A stretch of 64,000 nt of DNA from Pseudonocardia broussonetiae (GCF_013155125.1 NZ_CP053564.1:813501-877500); one strand, 5' to 3'; positions 1 through 8,059 are shown, counted from the stretch's first letter. Translations and numbers: made by a program. The notes: generated from the letters alone by a model not told the origin.

Positions 1-26
1 TGCAGCGACAGGTCCCCGATGCGCAT
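1..26 (-). CDS. Start of a gene running off the left edge
   Basis: On the minus strand an ATG at 26-24 opens a frame reading M-R-I-G-D-L-S-L that leaves the window after eight codons. Too little is visible to name a product. It points away from the tRNA gene to its right. Confidence 0.3.
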
Positions 27-60
27 GGCCACCGATCCTGCCGTGCACCCCCGGAACGAC

Positions 61-105
61 GGAAGCCCTGGTCGGCGCCGTGACAGGCGGCCGATCAGGG
101 CTTCC
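61..105 (-). terminator. Hairpin terminator downstream of tRNA-Ala
   Basis: Positions 61-76 and 90-105 form a 16-bp inverted repeat with one G-T mismatch around a 13-nt loop. It lies seven bases past the 3' end of the minus-strand tRNA. There is no clear U tract, which is usual for actinobacterial terminators. Confidence 0.6.
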
Positions 106-111
106 GGGTGG

Positions 112-184
112 TGGAGCTGAGGGGAATCGAACCCCTGACCTCTTCGATGCGAACGAAGCGCGCTACCAATTGCGCCACAGCCCC
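112..184 (-). tRNA. tRNA-Ala (anticodon CGC)
   Basis: The minus strand folds as a 73-nt cloverleaf. The 7-bp acceptor stem (GGGGCTG/CAGCTCC) includes the G3-U70 wobble pair that identifies alanine tRNAs. The anticodon loop is TTCGCAT, giving anticodon CGC for GCG codons, and the T loop is TTCGATT with discriminator A. CCA is not fully encoded. Confidence 0.93.
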
Positions 185-224
185 GGTGCCCGCCGGAGCG
201 AGCGGATCCAACCCTACCAGCCGC

Positions 225-1250
225 TCATTCCCCCGCCGCACGGCGGTAGTCGGGCCGGGCCGGGCCCTCGAGGTCGTGCAGGGCGGGGTCGTCGAGGTCG
301 TCGCCGACGAGCGTCGTGCCGGCCGGGAGCGGGGGCGGCGGGGCCGGGGTGAGGCGCGGGAGGGCGCTCTGCTCGGCCGCGTCGGCGCCGGTGACGCGCA
401 GCGGCCCGATCGGCTCGCCGGTGCCGGTGACGCGGTCCGGGTCGTCGTCGTGCTCGACGTCGACGAGGTCGTCGTCGTGCTCGACGTCGACGAGGTCGTC
501 GTCGGTGTCCTCGAGCTCGTCGTCCGGCTCGGCGACGTCGTCGGCGGTCGCCCCGGAGGCCTCCTGACCGCGGCGGGCCCACCCGTCGAGCTCGGGGTCC
601 TCGGCCGCGGGCGGGCGGTGGGTGCCGGCCATGCGGGCGGCGCGGCGGCGGCGGATCGCCTCCTCCATCCGCACCTGGCGGCGCAGGTAGACGAGGTACC
701 CGACGAGCGCGACGTCGGCGGCGGCGTGCAGCCACCACACCGCGGGCGCCACCACGATCGCGACCAGCGCGGACACCACGGCGGTCACCAGCAGGCCCAG
801 CACCACCCGCTGGCGGAAGGCGTAGCGGGCGCGGGCGGAGATGGCCGCGGCCTGGGGGTCGAAGCCGCCGCGGCCGGGGCGGTAGCGAGGGGCCGGGCGC
901 TCCCAGCCGTCGTCGCCCTCCTCGTACGCGTCGTCGGTGCGGTAGTCGTCCGGGTGGTCCTCGGCCTCGTCGTCCGCGAGGTCCTCCTCGGGCGCGGGGC
1001 GGGCCTCGGGGATGCGCGCGGGCTCCTCGACCCGCGTCGCGCCGCGCGCGCCGATGCCGCGGCTGTCGTCGTCGGAGTCGTCCACGTCCACCTCCTGGAT
1101 CCGGTACCGGCGCTGCGGCCGGTCGAGCACCCGCCCGGAGAGGGCGGCGTAGCTGGGCCGGGCCACCTCCTGCTGGTGCCTCGCCACCGCCGGCACGAGG
1201 ATCAGCAACCAGAGCACGACCAGCCCGACGAAGATCAACGAGCTGGGCAC
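225..1250 (-). CDS. glpR: GlpR/SepX-type membrane protein (gephyrin-like molybdotransferase receptor)
   Basis: A 341-residue protein starting at the GTG at 1250. A strong GGGGGAGGAGG ribosome site lies just upstream, so the longer ATG extension to 1307 is rejected. It opens with one membrane segment (PSSLIFVGLVVLWLLILV), followed by a charged cytoplasmic region, a second hydrophobic stretch near the middle, and an acidic Asp/Glu-rich C-terminus. This architecture and its place beside rimJ and glp match GlpR of corynebacteria, SepX of Streptomyces and Rv0996. Those proteins recruit Glp to the divisome or affect septation. The exact role here is inferred from family and neighbourhood. Confidence 0.75.
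   Translation of the reverse strand: MPSSLIFVGLVVLWLLILVPAVARHQQEVARPSYAALSGRVLDRPQRRYRIQEVDVDDSDDDSRGIGARGATRVEEPARIPEARPAPEEDLADDEAEDHPDDYRTDDAYEEGDDGWERPAPRYRPGRGGFDPQAAAISARARYAFRQRVVLGLLVTAVVSALVAIVVAPAVWWLHAAADVALVGYLVYLRRQVRMEEAIRRRRAARMAGTHRPPAAEDPELDGWARRGQEASGATADDVAEPDDELEDTDDDLVDVEHDDDLVDVEHDDDPDRVTGTGEPIGPLRVTGADAAEQSALPRLTPAPPPPLPAGTTLVGDDLDDPALHDLEGPARPDYRRAAGE
441..494. repeat. Two tandem 27-bp repeats inside glpR
   Basis: Positions 441-467 and 468-494 are identical 27-mers. They encode a duplicated nine-residue acidic unit (LVDVEHDDD) in the disordered tail of the GlpR-like protein. The copy number probably varies between strains by slippage without breaking the frame. Confidence 0.85.
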
Positions 1251-1422
1251 TGGCGGCCTCCTCCCCCGACGGCACGAGCAGCGACCGCGGGGCCCACCCC
1301 GACCCAAGATCGCTCCCGGACACCACGGTAGTGAGGGAGGGCGGTCGAACAGCGCAACGACGCGCCGTGACCACCAGGTTCACCCGAGGGGCCGCAGGGA
1401 CGGCTGTGACTCGTGTGGGTGA

Positions 1423-2082
1423 TCAGGCCCGCTCGGCGCGGCCCGCAGCCACCAGCCGGCCGGCCAGGCCGCCCGGTGGCACCTCCTCGGCCGTCAGCGC
1501 GAAGCAGAGGTGGTCGCGCCAGGCGCCGTCGACGTCGAGGTAGCGGCGGAACAGCCCCTCCTCGCGGAAGCCGAGCTTCTCCAGCACGCGGCGGCTCGCC
1601 CGGTTCTCCGGGCGGACGGTGGCCTCCAGCCGGTGCAGCCCGGCCGGGCCGAGGCAGTGGTCGACGGCCAGCGCGACGGCCGCCGTGGTGACGCCCGAGC
1701 CGGTGACCCGCGCGTCGCACCAGTAGCCGACGTAGGCCGACAGCAGCGGCTCCCGCACGACGTTGCCGATCATGACGTGCCCGGCCAGCCGCCCGTCGAC
1801 GGTGATCGCGAACGGCAGCGCGGTGCCCTTGCGCGCCGCCGAGCGCAGCAGCATCCAGCGCCCCGGCCACTCCGCCGACGAGTGCCGCTGGGCCCAGGTG
1901 CCGGGCATCGTCGGCTCCCACGGCGCGAGGTGGGCCTCGTCGCGCAGGCGCAGCGCCGACCACGCCGACCCGTCGCGCAGCCGGACCGGGCGCAGCTCCA
2001 CGACCCCGGCGCCGACGCGCAGCGCCCCGAGCCGGGCCGGCCAGCCCGGGTGCCGGCCCCCGTAGGTGCCCGCGCCGGTCAC
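1423..2082 (-). CDS. rimJ: GNAT-family N-acetyltransferase, RimJ type
   Basis: This 219-residue protein has the GNAT layout of RimJ/RimL enzymes. It carries an N-terminal LRPVRLRDGSAW strand-helix, the acetyl-CoA binding region around YVGYWCDARVTGSGVTTAAV, and the late RRVLEKLGFREEGLFRRY motif. Such enzymes transfer acetyl from acetyl-CoA to protein N-terminal amines, classically ribosomal protein S5. It lies 10 bp after glp and upstream of glpR, the same order as moeA1-rimJ-Rv0996 in Mycobacterium tuberculosis. The true substrate cannot be told from the sequence. Confidence 0.82.
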   Translation of the reverse strand: MTGAGTYGGRHPGWPARLGALRVGAGVVELRPVRLRDGSAWSALRLRDEAHLAPWEPTMPGTWAQRHSSAEWPGRWMLLRSAARKGTALPFAITVDGRLAGHVMIGNVVREPLLSAYVGYWCDARVTGSGVTTAAVALAVDHCLGPAGLHRLEATVRPENRASRRVLEKLGFREEGLFRRYLDVDGAWRDHLCFALTAEEVPPGGLAGRLVAAGRAERA

Positions 2083-2092
2083 GGCGGCGCGC

Positions 2093-3319
2093 TCACGCGG
2101 GCGCGGGCAGGAACGCGACCGTGACGACCTCGTCGACCGTGGCCTCCGTGACGTCCTCGCCCACCACGATCAGCCCGTTGGACTCCCCCAGCGAGGAGAG
2201 CAGGTGCGTGCCGGACGTGCCCAGCGGCTGCACCAGGTACTCGCCGGTGGCCTGCTCGCGCAGCAGGCGCGCGCGCAGGTAGCCGCGCCGGCCGGGGCGC
2301 GAGGAGATCGGGGACGTCAGCCGCGCGGTCATGGTGCGGCGGTAGGGGTCGGGGCGGCCGAGCGCGACGCGCAGCAGCGGCCGCACGAACACCTCGAACA
2401 GCAGCAGCGCCGTGGCCGGGTGGGAGGGGAACAGGAACGTGGGCACGGCGTCGGGGCCGAGGCGGCCGAACGCCTGCGTGGAGCCGGGGTGCATGGCGAC
2501 GCGGGTGGCGTCGAGGTCGCCGAGCCCGGACAGCGCCGCGTGCACCTCGGCGCCGGCCCGGCCGCCCGCGGCGCCGCAGACGACGATCACGTCGCTGAAC
2601 GGGAGGCGGTCCTGCATGGCCGCGCCGATCTCGCGGGCGTCGCCGCGGACCAGTCCGGCGCGGCCGGCGTCGGCGCCGGCGTCGCGGGCGGCGGCCGAGA
2701 GCGCGTGCGAGCAGACGTCGGCGACCTGCCCGGCGGACGGCGGGCGGGCCACGTCGACGAGCTCGTCGCCGACGGAGATGATCGACACGCGGGGGCGCGG
2801 GTGGACGAGGAGCTTGTCGCGCCCGGCCGCGGCCAGCAGCCCCACCTGGGTCGGGCCGACGACGGCGTCGCGGCGCACGGCCACGTCACCGGGCTGCACG
2901 TCCTCCCCGACCCGGCGGACGAACGCCGCCGACGGCACGCCGCGCGTCGCGACGAGCCGCGCGGACCCGCCGTCGGTGTAGCCCAGCGGGACCACGGCGT
3001 CGGCCAGCGTGGGCAGCGGCGCCCCCGCCGCGACCCGGACGGCCTGCCCGGGCTGCAGCCGCAGCGGCTGGCGCGACCCGGCCGGGATCTCCCCCACCAC
3101 CGGCAGCGACGCGGGCTCGTGCTCGGAGGCGCCCACCAGATCGACGCTGCGGACCGCGTAGCCGTCGACGGCCGCCTGGTCGAAGCCGGGCAGCGGCCGC
3201 GCGACGATCACCTCCTCGGCGCAGCGCAGGCCGTACGCCTCGGAGATCGACACCCGCACCGGGGCCGGGCGGACCACCCCGTCGAGGATCCGTGTGAGCT
3301 GCTCGTCGACCGTGCGCAT
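2093..3319 (-). CDS. glp: Gephyrin-like molybdotransferase Glp (MoeA family)
   Basis: A 408-residue MoeA/gephyrin homologue of usual length. Seen are the N-terminal MoeA segment (RPLPGFDQAAVDGYAV), the central MoCF-type domain with SVGDEL near residue 180, a degraded GAAGGRAG where MoeA enzymes usually have GGxSxG, and the C-terminal beta-barrel domain. MoeA enzymes insert molybdate into adenylylated molybdopterin. Glp paralogues in actinobacteria also bind FtsZ together with GlpR. The altered GGxSxG region and the glpR neighbour favour the Glp role. It starts 6 bp after galU ends, so the two are probably co-transcribed. Confidence 0.8.
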   Translation of the reverse strand: MRTVDEQLTRILDGVVRPAPVRVSISEAYGLRCAEEVIVARPLPGFDQAAVDGYAVRSVDLVGASEHEPASLPVVGEIPAGSRQPLRLQPGQAVRVAAGAPLPTLADAVVPLGYTDGGSARLVATRGVPSAAFVRRVGEDVQPGDVAVRRDAVVGPTQVGLLAAAGRDKLLVHPRPRVSIISVGDELVDVARPPSAGQVADVCSHALSAAARDAGADAGRAGLVRGDAREIGAAMQDRLPFSDVIVVCGAAGGRAGAEVHAALSGLGDLDATRVAMHPGSTQAFGRLGPDAVPTFLFPSHPATALLLFEVFVRPLLRVALGRPDPYRRTMTARLTSPISSRPGRRGYLRARLLREQATGEYLVQPLGTSGTHLLSSLGESNGLIVVGEDVTEATVDEVVTVAFLPAPA

Positions 3320-3325
3320 GCCTGG

Positions 3326-4210
3326 TCAGTCCGCCAGGCGCGCGGTCAGCCAGGAGCGGAGCTCGGGACCGTAGTCGGGGTGCTCGAGGGCGAAGTCGAC
3401 GAACGCGCGCACGTAGCTGCCCGGGTTGCCGAGGTCGTGGCGCCCGCCGCGGTGCACCACCACGTGGACCGGGTGGCCCTCGGAGATCAGCAGCGCGATG
3501 GCGTCGGTGATCTGCAGCTCGCCGCCGGCGCCGGGGGTGATGCGGTCGATGGCGTCGAAGACGGCGACGTCGAGCAGGTAGCGCCCGGCCGCGGCGAACG
3601 TCGACGGCGCGTCGGCGGCGGAGGGCTTCTCCACCATGCCGTGCACCTGCTTGACGTCCGGGTCTGCGGTGTCGGTGACGTCGAAGACGCCGTAGGCGGA
3701 GATCTCCTCGCGCGGGATGTCGAACGCGCACAGCACGCTGCCGCCGAACTCCTCGCGCACCTGCGCCATCCGCGTCAGCACCCCGGTGGGCAGCACGAGG
3801 TCGTCGGGCAGGAGGACGGCGAAGGCCTGCTCGTCGTCGGCCAGCGCGCCGCGGACGCAGCCGATGGCGTGGCCCAGGCCCAGCGGCTCGTCCTGGGTGA
3901 CGGTGCGGACCTCGAGCAGCTCGTGGGCCCGGCGCACCTTCGCGACCAGCTTCTCCTTGCCCCGCGAGGCGAGGGTCTTCTCCAGCTCCGAGGAGTCGGC
4001 GAAGTGCGCGGCGACGGCGTCCTTGCCCGGCGAGGTGACGATGAGCAGCTGCTCGGCGCCCGCCTCGGCGGCCTCGGCGGCGACCAGCTCGATGCCCGGC
4101 GTGTCGACGACGGGCAGGAGCTCCTTGGGCACGGTCTTCGTGGTGGGCAGGAACCGGGTCCCCAGGCCAGCGGCGGGAACCACGGCCGACCGGAACGGCG
4201 ACGCTGTCAT
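3326..4210 (-). CDS. galU: UTP-glucose-1-phosphate uridylyltransferase
   Basis: A 294-residue GalU that makes UDP-glucose from UTP and glucose-1-phosphate. The nucleotide-binding motif AAGLGTRFLPTTKTVPKEL is near the N-terminus, EPLGLGHA is central, and GLxR-like GGRHDLGNPGSYVRAF lies near the end. The ATG at 4210 is chosen because the family begins just before the Rossmann strand (FRSAVVPAAG). It is the first gene of a minus-strand group galU-glp-rimJ-glpR and diverges from the 5-FCL gene across only 36 bp. Confidence 0.93.
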   Translation of the reverse strand: MTASPFRSAVVPAAGLGTRFLPTTKTVPKELLPVVDTPGIELVAAEAAEAGAEQLLIVTSPGKDAVAAHFADSSELEKTLASRGKEKLVAKVRRAHELLEVRTVTQDEPLGLGHAIGCVRGALADDEQAFAVLLPDDLVLPTGVLTRMAQVREEFGGSVLCAFDIPREEISAYGVFDVTDTADPDVKQVHGMVEKPSAADAPSTFAAAGRYLLDVAVFDAIDRITPGAGGELQITDAIALLISEGHPVHVVVHRGGRHDLGNPGSYVRAFVDFALEHPDYGPELRSWLTARLAD

Positions 4211-4246
4211 GGTCACGAACCTTATCCGCGCCGGTAGCGTGCACGC
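4211..4246. promoter_or_regulatory. Compact divergent promoter between galU and the 5-FCL gene
   Basis: Only 36 bp separate the two start codons. On the plus strand TAGCGT (4235-4240) lies 6 nt before the GTG at 4247. On the minus strand TAAGGT (complement of 4219-4224) lies 8 nt before the galU ATG. Both spacings fit -10 elements of leaderless actinobacterial transcripts. Confidence 0.5.
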
Positions 4247-4855
4247 GTGACGGCACGCACCGACGATCACGAGCCGCCCACGAAAAGTGACTGGCGACGC
4301 CGGATCCTGGGCGCGCGCCGCGCGCTGGACCCCTCCGTGCGGGCCGCCCGCGCCGAGGCCCTCACCCGCCACGCCCTCGCGCTGGCCGCCACGACCGGCG
4401 GGCCCGTCTGCGCCCACCTCCCGATCGGCACGGAGCCGTGGTCGCCCGCGGGGGTCGACGCCCTGCACCGCGCCGGGCACGAGGTGCTGCTGCCGGTGGT
4501 GACGGCCGGGCCGGGCCCGCTCGAATGGGCCCGCTACGACGGCCCCGACTCGCTCGTGCCGGGGCCGATCGGCCTGCGCGAACCGTCAGGTGCCCGTCTG
4601 GGCCCCGCGGCGGTCGCGCGCGCCCGGCTGCTGCTCGTGCCGGGGCTGGCGGCCGACCGCGCCGGCGTGCGCCTGGGCCGCGGTGCCGGGCACTACGACC
4701 GCACGTTGCCCCTGGTGGCCACGGGTACGCCGATCGTGATCGTGCTCGACGACGACGAGCTCGTGGACGTCCTGCCCGCCGAACCGCACGACCACCCCAT
4801 GACCGCGGCCCTGCGACCGGGCGCAGGCCACACGCTCCTCGGGAAGAAGGGGTGA
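4247..4855 (+). CDS. 5-formyltetrahydrofolate cyclo-ligase family protein
   Basis: A 202-residue protein of the 5-FCL family, which converts 5-formyl-THF to 5,10-methenyl-THF using ATP. The N-terminus carries the basic KSDWRRRILGARRAL segment, and the C-terminal substrate/ATP loop is visible as LGRGAGHYDRTLP. The GTG start is supported by an adjacent TAGCGT element for a leaderless mRNA. The order with galU on one side and an FmdB-type zinc ribbon on the other matches Rv0991c-Rv0993. Confidence 0.87.
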   Translation: MTARTDDHEPPTKSDWRRRILGARRALDPSVRAARAEALTRHALALAATTGGPVCAHLPIGTEPWSPAGVDALHRAGHEVLLPVVTAGPGPLEWARYDGPDSLVPGPIGLREPSGARLGPAAVARARLLLVPGLAADRAGVRLGRGAGHYDRTLPLVATGTPIVIVLDDDELVDVLPAEPHDHPMTAALRPGAGHTLLGKKG

Positions 4856-4866
4856 CCGCGGCGGGT

Positions 4867-4897
4867 TATGCTGGCACTCAGTGCACGAGAGTGCCAA
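4867..4897 (+). promoter_or_regulatory. CIRCE-like HrcA operator overlapping a -10 element
   Basis: Positions 4871-4897 read CTGGCACTC-N9-GAGTGCCAA. This agrees with the CIRCE consensus TTAGCACTC-N9-GAGTGCTAA at 15 of 18 arm positions with the exact 9-nt spacer. TATGCT at 4867-4872 is a good -10 box that overlaps the left arm. HrcA binding there would repress the zinc-ribbon gene until heat shock. Confidence 0.75.
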
Positions 4898-4920
4898 GTG
4901 CCCGGGAAGGACTCACGAGC

Positions 4921-5256
4921 GTGCCCACCTACCAGTACGCCTGCACCGCCTGCGACCACCGCTTCGAGGCCGTCCAGTCGTTCTCCGACTCGTCGCTGAC
5001 CGAGTGCCCGGAGTGCTCGGGTTCGCTGCGCAAGGTCTTCTCCTCCGTCGGGATCGTGTTCAAGGGGAGCGGCTTCTACCGCACCGACAGCCGCGCCGGG
5101 GCCGTGCCCAACGGCGACAGCAAGCCTGCGGGCGGCTCCTCCGAGAGCTCGGGCTCCGAGAAGAAGTCGACCGAGAGCACCACCGCCACGAAGAGCGACT
5201 CCGGTTCGTCCACATCCTCCACCGGCACCCCGGCGGCCGCGGCCGCCAAGAGCTGA
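4921..5256 (+). CDS. FmdB-family zinc-ribbon protein, Ruc-like redox chaperone
   Basis: A 111-residue protein beginning MPTYQYACTACDHRFE, with two Cys pairs (CTAC and CPEC) forming a zinc ribbon, then GIVFKGSGFYRTDSR and a Ser/Lys-rich disordered tail. M. tuberculosis Rv0991c (Ruc), an HrcA-regulated, oxidation-activated holdase that feeds the Hsp70 system, has the same design and neighbours. The GTG start has a GGGAAGGA ribosome site. The CIRCE-like site upstream supports heat-shock control and therefore the Ruc assignment. Confidence 0.82.
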   Translation: MPTYQYACTACDHRFEAVQSFSDSSLTECPECSGSLRKVFSSVGIVFKGSGFYRTDSRAGAVPNGDSKPAGGSSESSGSEKKSTESTTATKSDSGSSTSSTGTPAAAAAKS

Positions 5257-5337
5257 GTTGTCCACAACCGGGCCGGTTCATCCACAGGCCCGGTGATCGT
5301 CGGTCACGGGGGCTGATCGCGGCCTAGCGTCGCCGGC

Positions 5338-5958
5338 ATGGACGACGACGCGCCCGGCCCCCTGCACCGCTTCCGCGCACCGCTGGGTGCGCCCGGCTGG
5401 CGGCGCACCGCGCTGCTGCGCCGCGTCGCGGCCGGCCTGCTGACGGTGCTGGCCCTGGCACTGGCACTCGCCCCGCAGGCCCGCGGCACGCCGGTCGTCG
5501 TCGCCGTGGCCGACCTCCCCGCGGGCGTCACCCCGGCCGTGGCGGCACTGGCCGTGCGCGAGTGGCCGCCCGGCCTCGTGCCGTCCGGTGCGCTCGTCGC
5601 GGTCGCCGACGTCGCCGACCGGGTGCTGGTCGGTGCGGCGCGCGCCGGCGAGCCGCTGACCGACGCCCGCCTCACCGGGGGCGCGGGTGCCCCCGGCGGG
5701 GCGCCGCTGCCCGGCGACGAGGCCGCCGTGCCGGTCCGCCTCGCCGACCCCGACGTCGCCCCGCTGCTGGTGGCGGGCCGCCGCGTCGACGTCGTGACGC
5801 TCGGGGAGCGCGCCGGCGAGCCGCTCGTGCTGGCCTCGGACGCCGAGGTCGTCACCGTGCTGCCCGGGCCGCTGGTGCTGGTCGCGATGCCCCGCGGGCT
5901 CGCCGCTCGCGTCGCCGCCGCGGCCCTGTCCGACCAGGTCGCCGTTACCCTCCGGTGA
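5338..5958 (+). CDS. SAF-domain membrane-anchored protein (CpaB/RcpC-like)
   Basis: A 206-residue protein with an N-terminal membrane segment (LLTVLALALALAPQA) and a following SAF-type domain (TPVVVAVADLPAG...VREWPPG...AGEPLTDARL). It resembles the Flp-pilus assembly protein CpaB/RcpC but is shorter and has no tad genes nearby, so a pilus role is unproven. TAGCGT at 5325-5330, 7 nt before the ATG, suggests a leaderless mRNA. Confidence 0.7.
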   Translation: MDDDAPGPLHRFRAPLGAPGWRRTALLRRVAAGLLTVLALALALAPQARGTPVVVAVADLPAGVTPAVAALAVREWPPGLVPSGALVAVADVADRVLVGAARAGEPLTDARLTGGAGAPGGAPLPGDEAAVPVRLADPDVAPLLVAGRRVDVVTLGERAGEPLVLASDAEVVTVLPGPLVLVAMPRGLAARVAAAALSDQVAVTLR

Positions 5959-6021
5959 GATCACCGACGATCACCACGAGATCCGCACGACCGGCGCGAC
6001 CCGGCCGACCCGAGGAGCACG

Positions 6022-6441
6022 ATGATCAAGGGATTCAAGGACTTCATCCTGCGCGGCAACGTCGTCGACCTCGCGGTCGCCGTCGTCATCGGCACGGCGT
6101 TCGCGGCGATCGTCTCCGCGTTCACCGACGGGATCGTCCAGCCGCTGATCAACGCCGTGTCGCCACCGGAGAGCGCGGGCCTCGGCTTCTCCCTCGTGCC
6201 CGGCAAGGAGAGCACCTACATCGACTTCTCCGCCGTGATCACCGCGGCGATCAACTTCCTGATCGTCGCCGCGGTCGTCTACTTCGTGATCGTCCTGCCG
6301 CTGAACACGCTCAAGGAGCGGCGGAAGAGGGGCCAGGAGGCCGGCCCGGCCGAGCCCACCGATGTCGAACTGCTGGCCGAGATCCGCGACCTGCTCCGCG
6401 CCCAGGGCGACCGGACCGACGAGGGGACACCGAGGGTCTGA
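6022..6441 (+). CDS. mscL: Large-conductance mechanosensitive channel MscL
   Basis: A 139-residue MscL of normal length. The N-terminal amphipathic helix (MIKGFKDFILRGNVVDLAV) runs into TM1 (VVIGTAFAAIVSAF), then the periplasmic loop, TM2 (AAINFLIVAAVVYFVIV), and a charged C-terminal helix with DVELLAEIRDLL. The homopentamer opens under membrane tension to release solutes on osmotic downshock. GAGGAG lies 7 nt before the ATG. The gene is followed directly by a hairpin (6511-6542) that also begins the repeat array. Confidence 0.95.
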   Translation: MIKGFKDFILRGNVVDLAVAVVIGTAFAAIVSAFTDGIVQPLINAVSPPESAGLGFSLVPGKESTYIDFSAVITAAINFLIVAAVVYFVIVLPLNTLKERRKRGQEAGPAEPTDVELLAEIRDLLRAQGDRTDEGTPRV

Positions 6442-6481
6442 GCGGCCCGGTTCTCCGCGGGCACGACCTCGCCCTTCCCGC

Positions 6482-7270
6482 GTGCTGAACAGGTCCCGCG
6501 CACCGAACAGGGTCCCGCGCGCTCCCGGGGCAGCGCGGGACCGGTCACTGGTGCCGGTGACCGAGGAGCTGGGGCCCGGAACGCGCGCGGCAGATGGGAA
6601 CGCGCGGGACTGCCCTCCCCTGCCGTCCCCGCCGGTCGATGATCGCCGGGACCGCACCACCACGGCCCCCCGCACGACCACCACGCCACGGTCCCGGCGA
6701 TCACCGGCGGCGGTCGGGTGGTCCCGCGCGCCGAACAGGGTCCCGCGCGCTCCCGGGGCCGCGCGGGACCTGGAAACGCGCGCGACAGACGGGAACGCGC
6801 GCGGGACCGCCATCCCGACCGACCCCGCCACCTCGATGATCACCGAAACCGCACCGCGACGGACCCCCGCACGACCACCACGTCACAGTCCCGACGATCA
6901 CCGACGGCGGCTGGGCGGTCCCGCGCACTGAACATGCTCCCGCGCGCTCCCGGGGCCGCGCGGGACCTGGAAACGCGCGCGGCAGACGGGAACGCGCGCG
7001 GGACCGCCATCCCCACGGCCCCCCGCACGACCACCAGGTCACGGTCCCGAGATCACCGCTGGTGCCCGGGCGGTCCCGCGCGCTGAACATGCTCCCGCGC
7101 GCCCCCGGGGCCGCGCGGAACCCGGAAACGCGCGCGGCAGACGAGAACGCGAGCGGGATCGCCCTCCCCAACGTCCCCGCCGGTCGATGATCACCGAAAC
7201 CGCACCACCACGGCCCCCCGCACGACCACCACGTCACAGTCCCGACGATCACCCGCGACGGCCGGGCCGA
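6482..7270. repeat. Array of four degenerate hairpin-rich repeats
   Basis: About 790 bp after mscL hold four imperfect copies of one composite unit. Each begins with a hairpin built on GGTCCCGCGC and its complement around CTCCCGGGG (cores at 6521, 6749, 6946 and 7101). An 'AACGCGCGCGGCAGACGGGAACGC'-like segment follows. A block starting TCGATGATC then runs through a run of CCACCACG (starts near 6635, 6833 and 7184; the third unit lacks its first part). Unit spacing is 228, 197 and 155 bp. No believable gene lies inside: the open frames are repeat translations. The first hairpin probably ends the mscL transcript. Confidence 0.8.
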
Positions 7271-7287
7271 TCAGCCGCCGCGGGGCA

Positions 7288-7557
7288 TCAGCGGTCGTGG
7301 TGCGGCGGCCGGTCGGCGAGGAGCTGGGCCTCGTTGTCGTCGGGCACCGGGTCGCGCTCGTCGCCGGTGGTGTCGGGCAGCGCATCGCCGAACACCGCGG
7401 CCACCCGCCGCCGCTGCGCATCCGAGATCAGCGCCGCCGGCTTCCGAGCCTCGGCAGGAGATACGTCGGCCGGAGGCCCGCCGCCGGCGGGCGGCTCGGC
7501 GGGCGGTCCGTCGCCGGGAGGGCCGGCGGCGGACTCGGCGGGCGGCTCCGCGGACAC
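7288..7557 (-). CDS. Small Pro/Ala-rich protein co-transcribed with moaB2
   Basis: An 89-residue protein of unknown function. The first half is low-complexity Pro/Ala/Gly; the second half (RRRVAAVFGDALPDTTGDERD and a terminal LLADRPPHHDR) looks like the conserved part. Similar short proteins follow MoaB genes in related actinobacteria, to my recollection. Its ATG lies 7 bp after the moaB2 stop, so translation is probably coupled. Confidence 0.6.
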   Translation of the reverse strand: MSAEPPAESAAGPPGDGPPAEPPAGGGPPADVSPAEARKPAALISDAQRRRVAAVFGDALPDTTGDERDPVPDDNEAQLLADRPPHHDR

Positions 7558-7564
7558 GACAGCC

Positions 7565-8059
7565 CTAGTCCAGCCCGGACAGCTCGGCGATCACGTGGGC
7601 CACCAGCGGCGTCAGCGTGGCCATGCCGTCACGCACGGCCGCCCGCGACGGCGCCAGGTTGACCACGAGCGTGCTCCCCGAGACCCCGACCAGCCCGCGC
7701 GACAGCCCGGCGTCGACCGCACCGGCCGCCAGCCCGGACGCGCGGATGGCCTCGGCGATGCCCGGGATCGGGCGGTCCAGCACGCCCGCGGTGGCGTCGG
7801 CGGTGACGTCGCGCGGCGACACGCCGGTGCCGCCGACGGTGACGACGAGGTCGACCCCGCCGATCACCGCGGTGTTGAGCGCGTTGCGGATGGCGACCGG
7901 GTCGCCCGGCACGACCACGGCAGCGTCGACGACGAGTCGGGCCTCCTCGAGCAGCTCGGTGACCAGCGGGCCGATGCTGTCCTCGTGCTCGCCGTGGCTC
8001 ACGCGGTCGTCGACGATCACGACCAGTGCACGACCGATCTGGGGTCCCGCCATTTCCAT
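7565..8059 (-). CDS. moaB2: MoaB/MogA-family molybdopterin biosynthesis protein
   Basis: A 164-residue single-domain MoCF protein. The molybdopterin-binding motif TVGGTGVSPRD is clear, preceded by ALVVIVDDRVSHGEHEDSIGP. These trimeric proteins adenylylate molybdopterin before MoeA inserts molybdate. The Mtb neighbour of pepD and mscL is moaB2 (Rv0984), which supports the name. The start lies 75 bp inside the divergent intergenic space shared with the epimerase gene. Confidence 0.83.
   Translation of the reverse strand: MEMAGPQIGRALVVIVDDRVSHGEHEDSIGPLVTELLEEARLVVDAAVVVPGDPVAIRNALNTAVIGGVDLVVTVGGTGVSPRDVTADATAGVLDRPIPGIAEAIRASGLAAGAVDAGLSRGLVGVSGSTLVVNLAPSRAAVRDGMATLTPLVAHVIAELSGLD

Noticed and set aside
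2066..4237. Open 723-codon plus-strand frame opposite glp and galU
   Set aside because: It is antisense to two clear enzymes and its His/Gly/Arg-rich translation is typical of the third-position GC shadow in high-GC DNA.
5338..5958. Flp/Tad pilus locus
   Set aside because: Only one SAF-domain protein is present; no TadA, TadB, TadC or pilin genes are nearby.
6482..7270. CRISPR array
   Set aside because: Units are 155-228 bp, imperfect and hairpin-bearing, with no short exact repeats or uniform spacers and no cas genes nearby.
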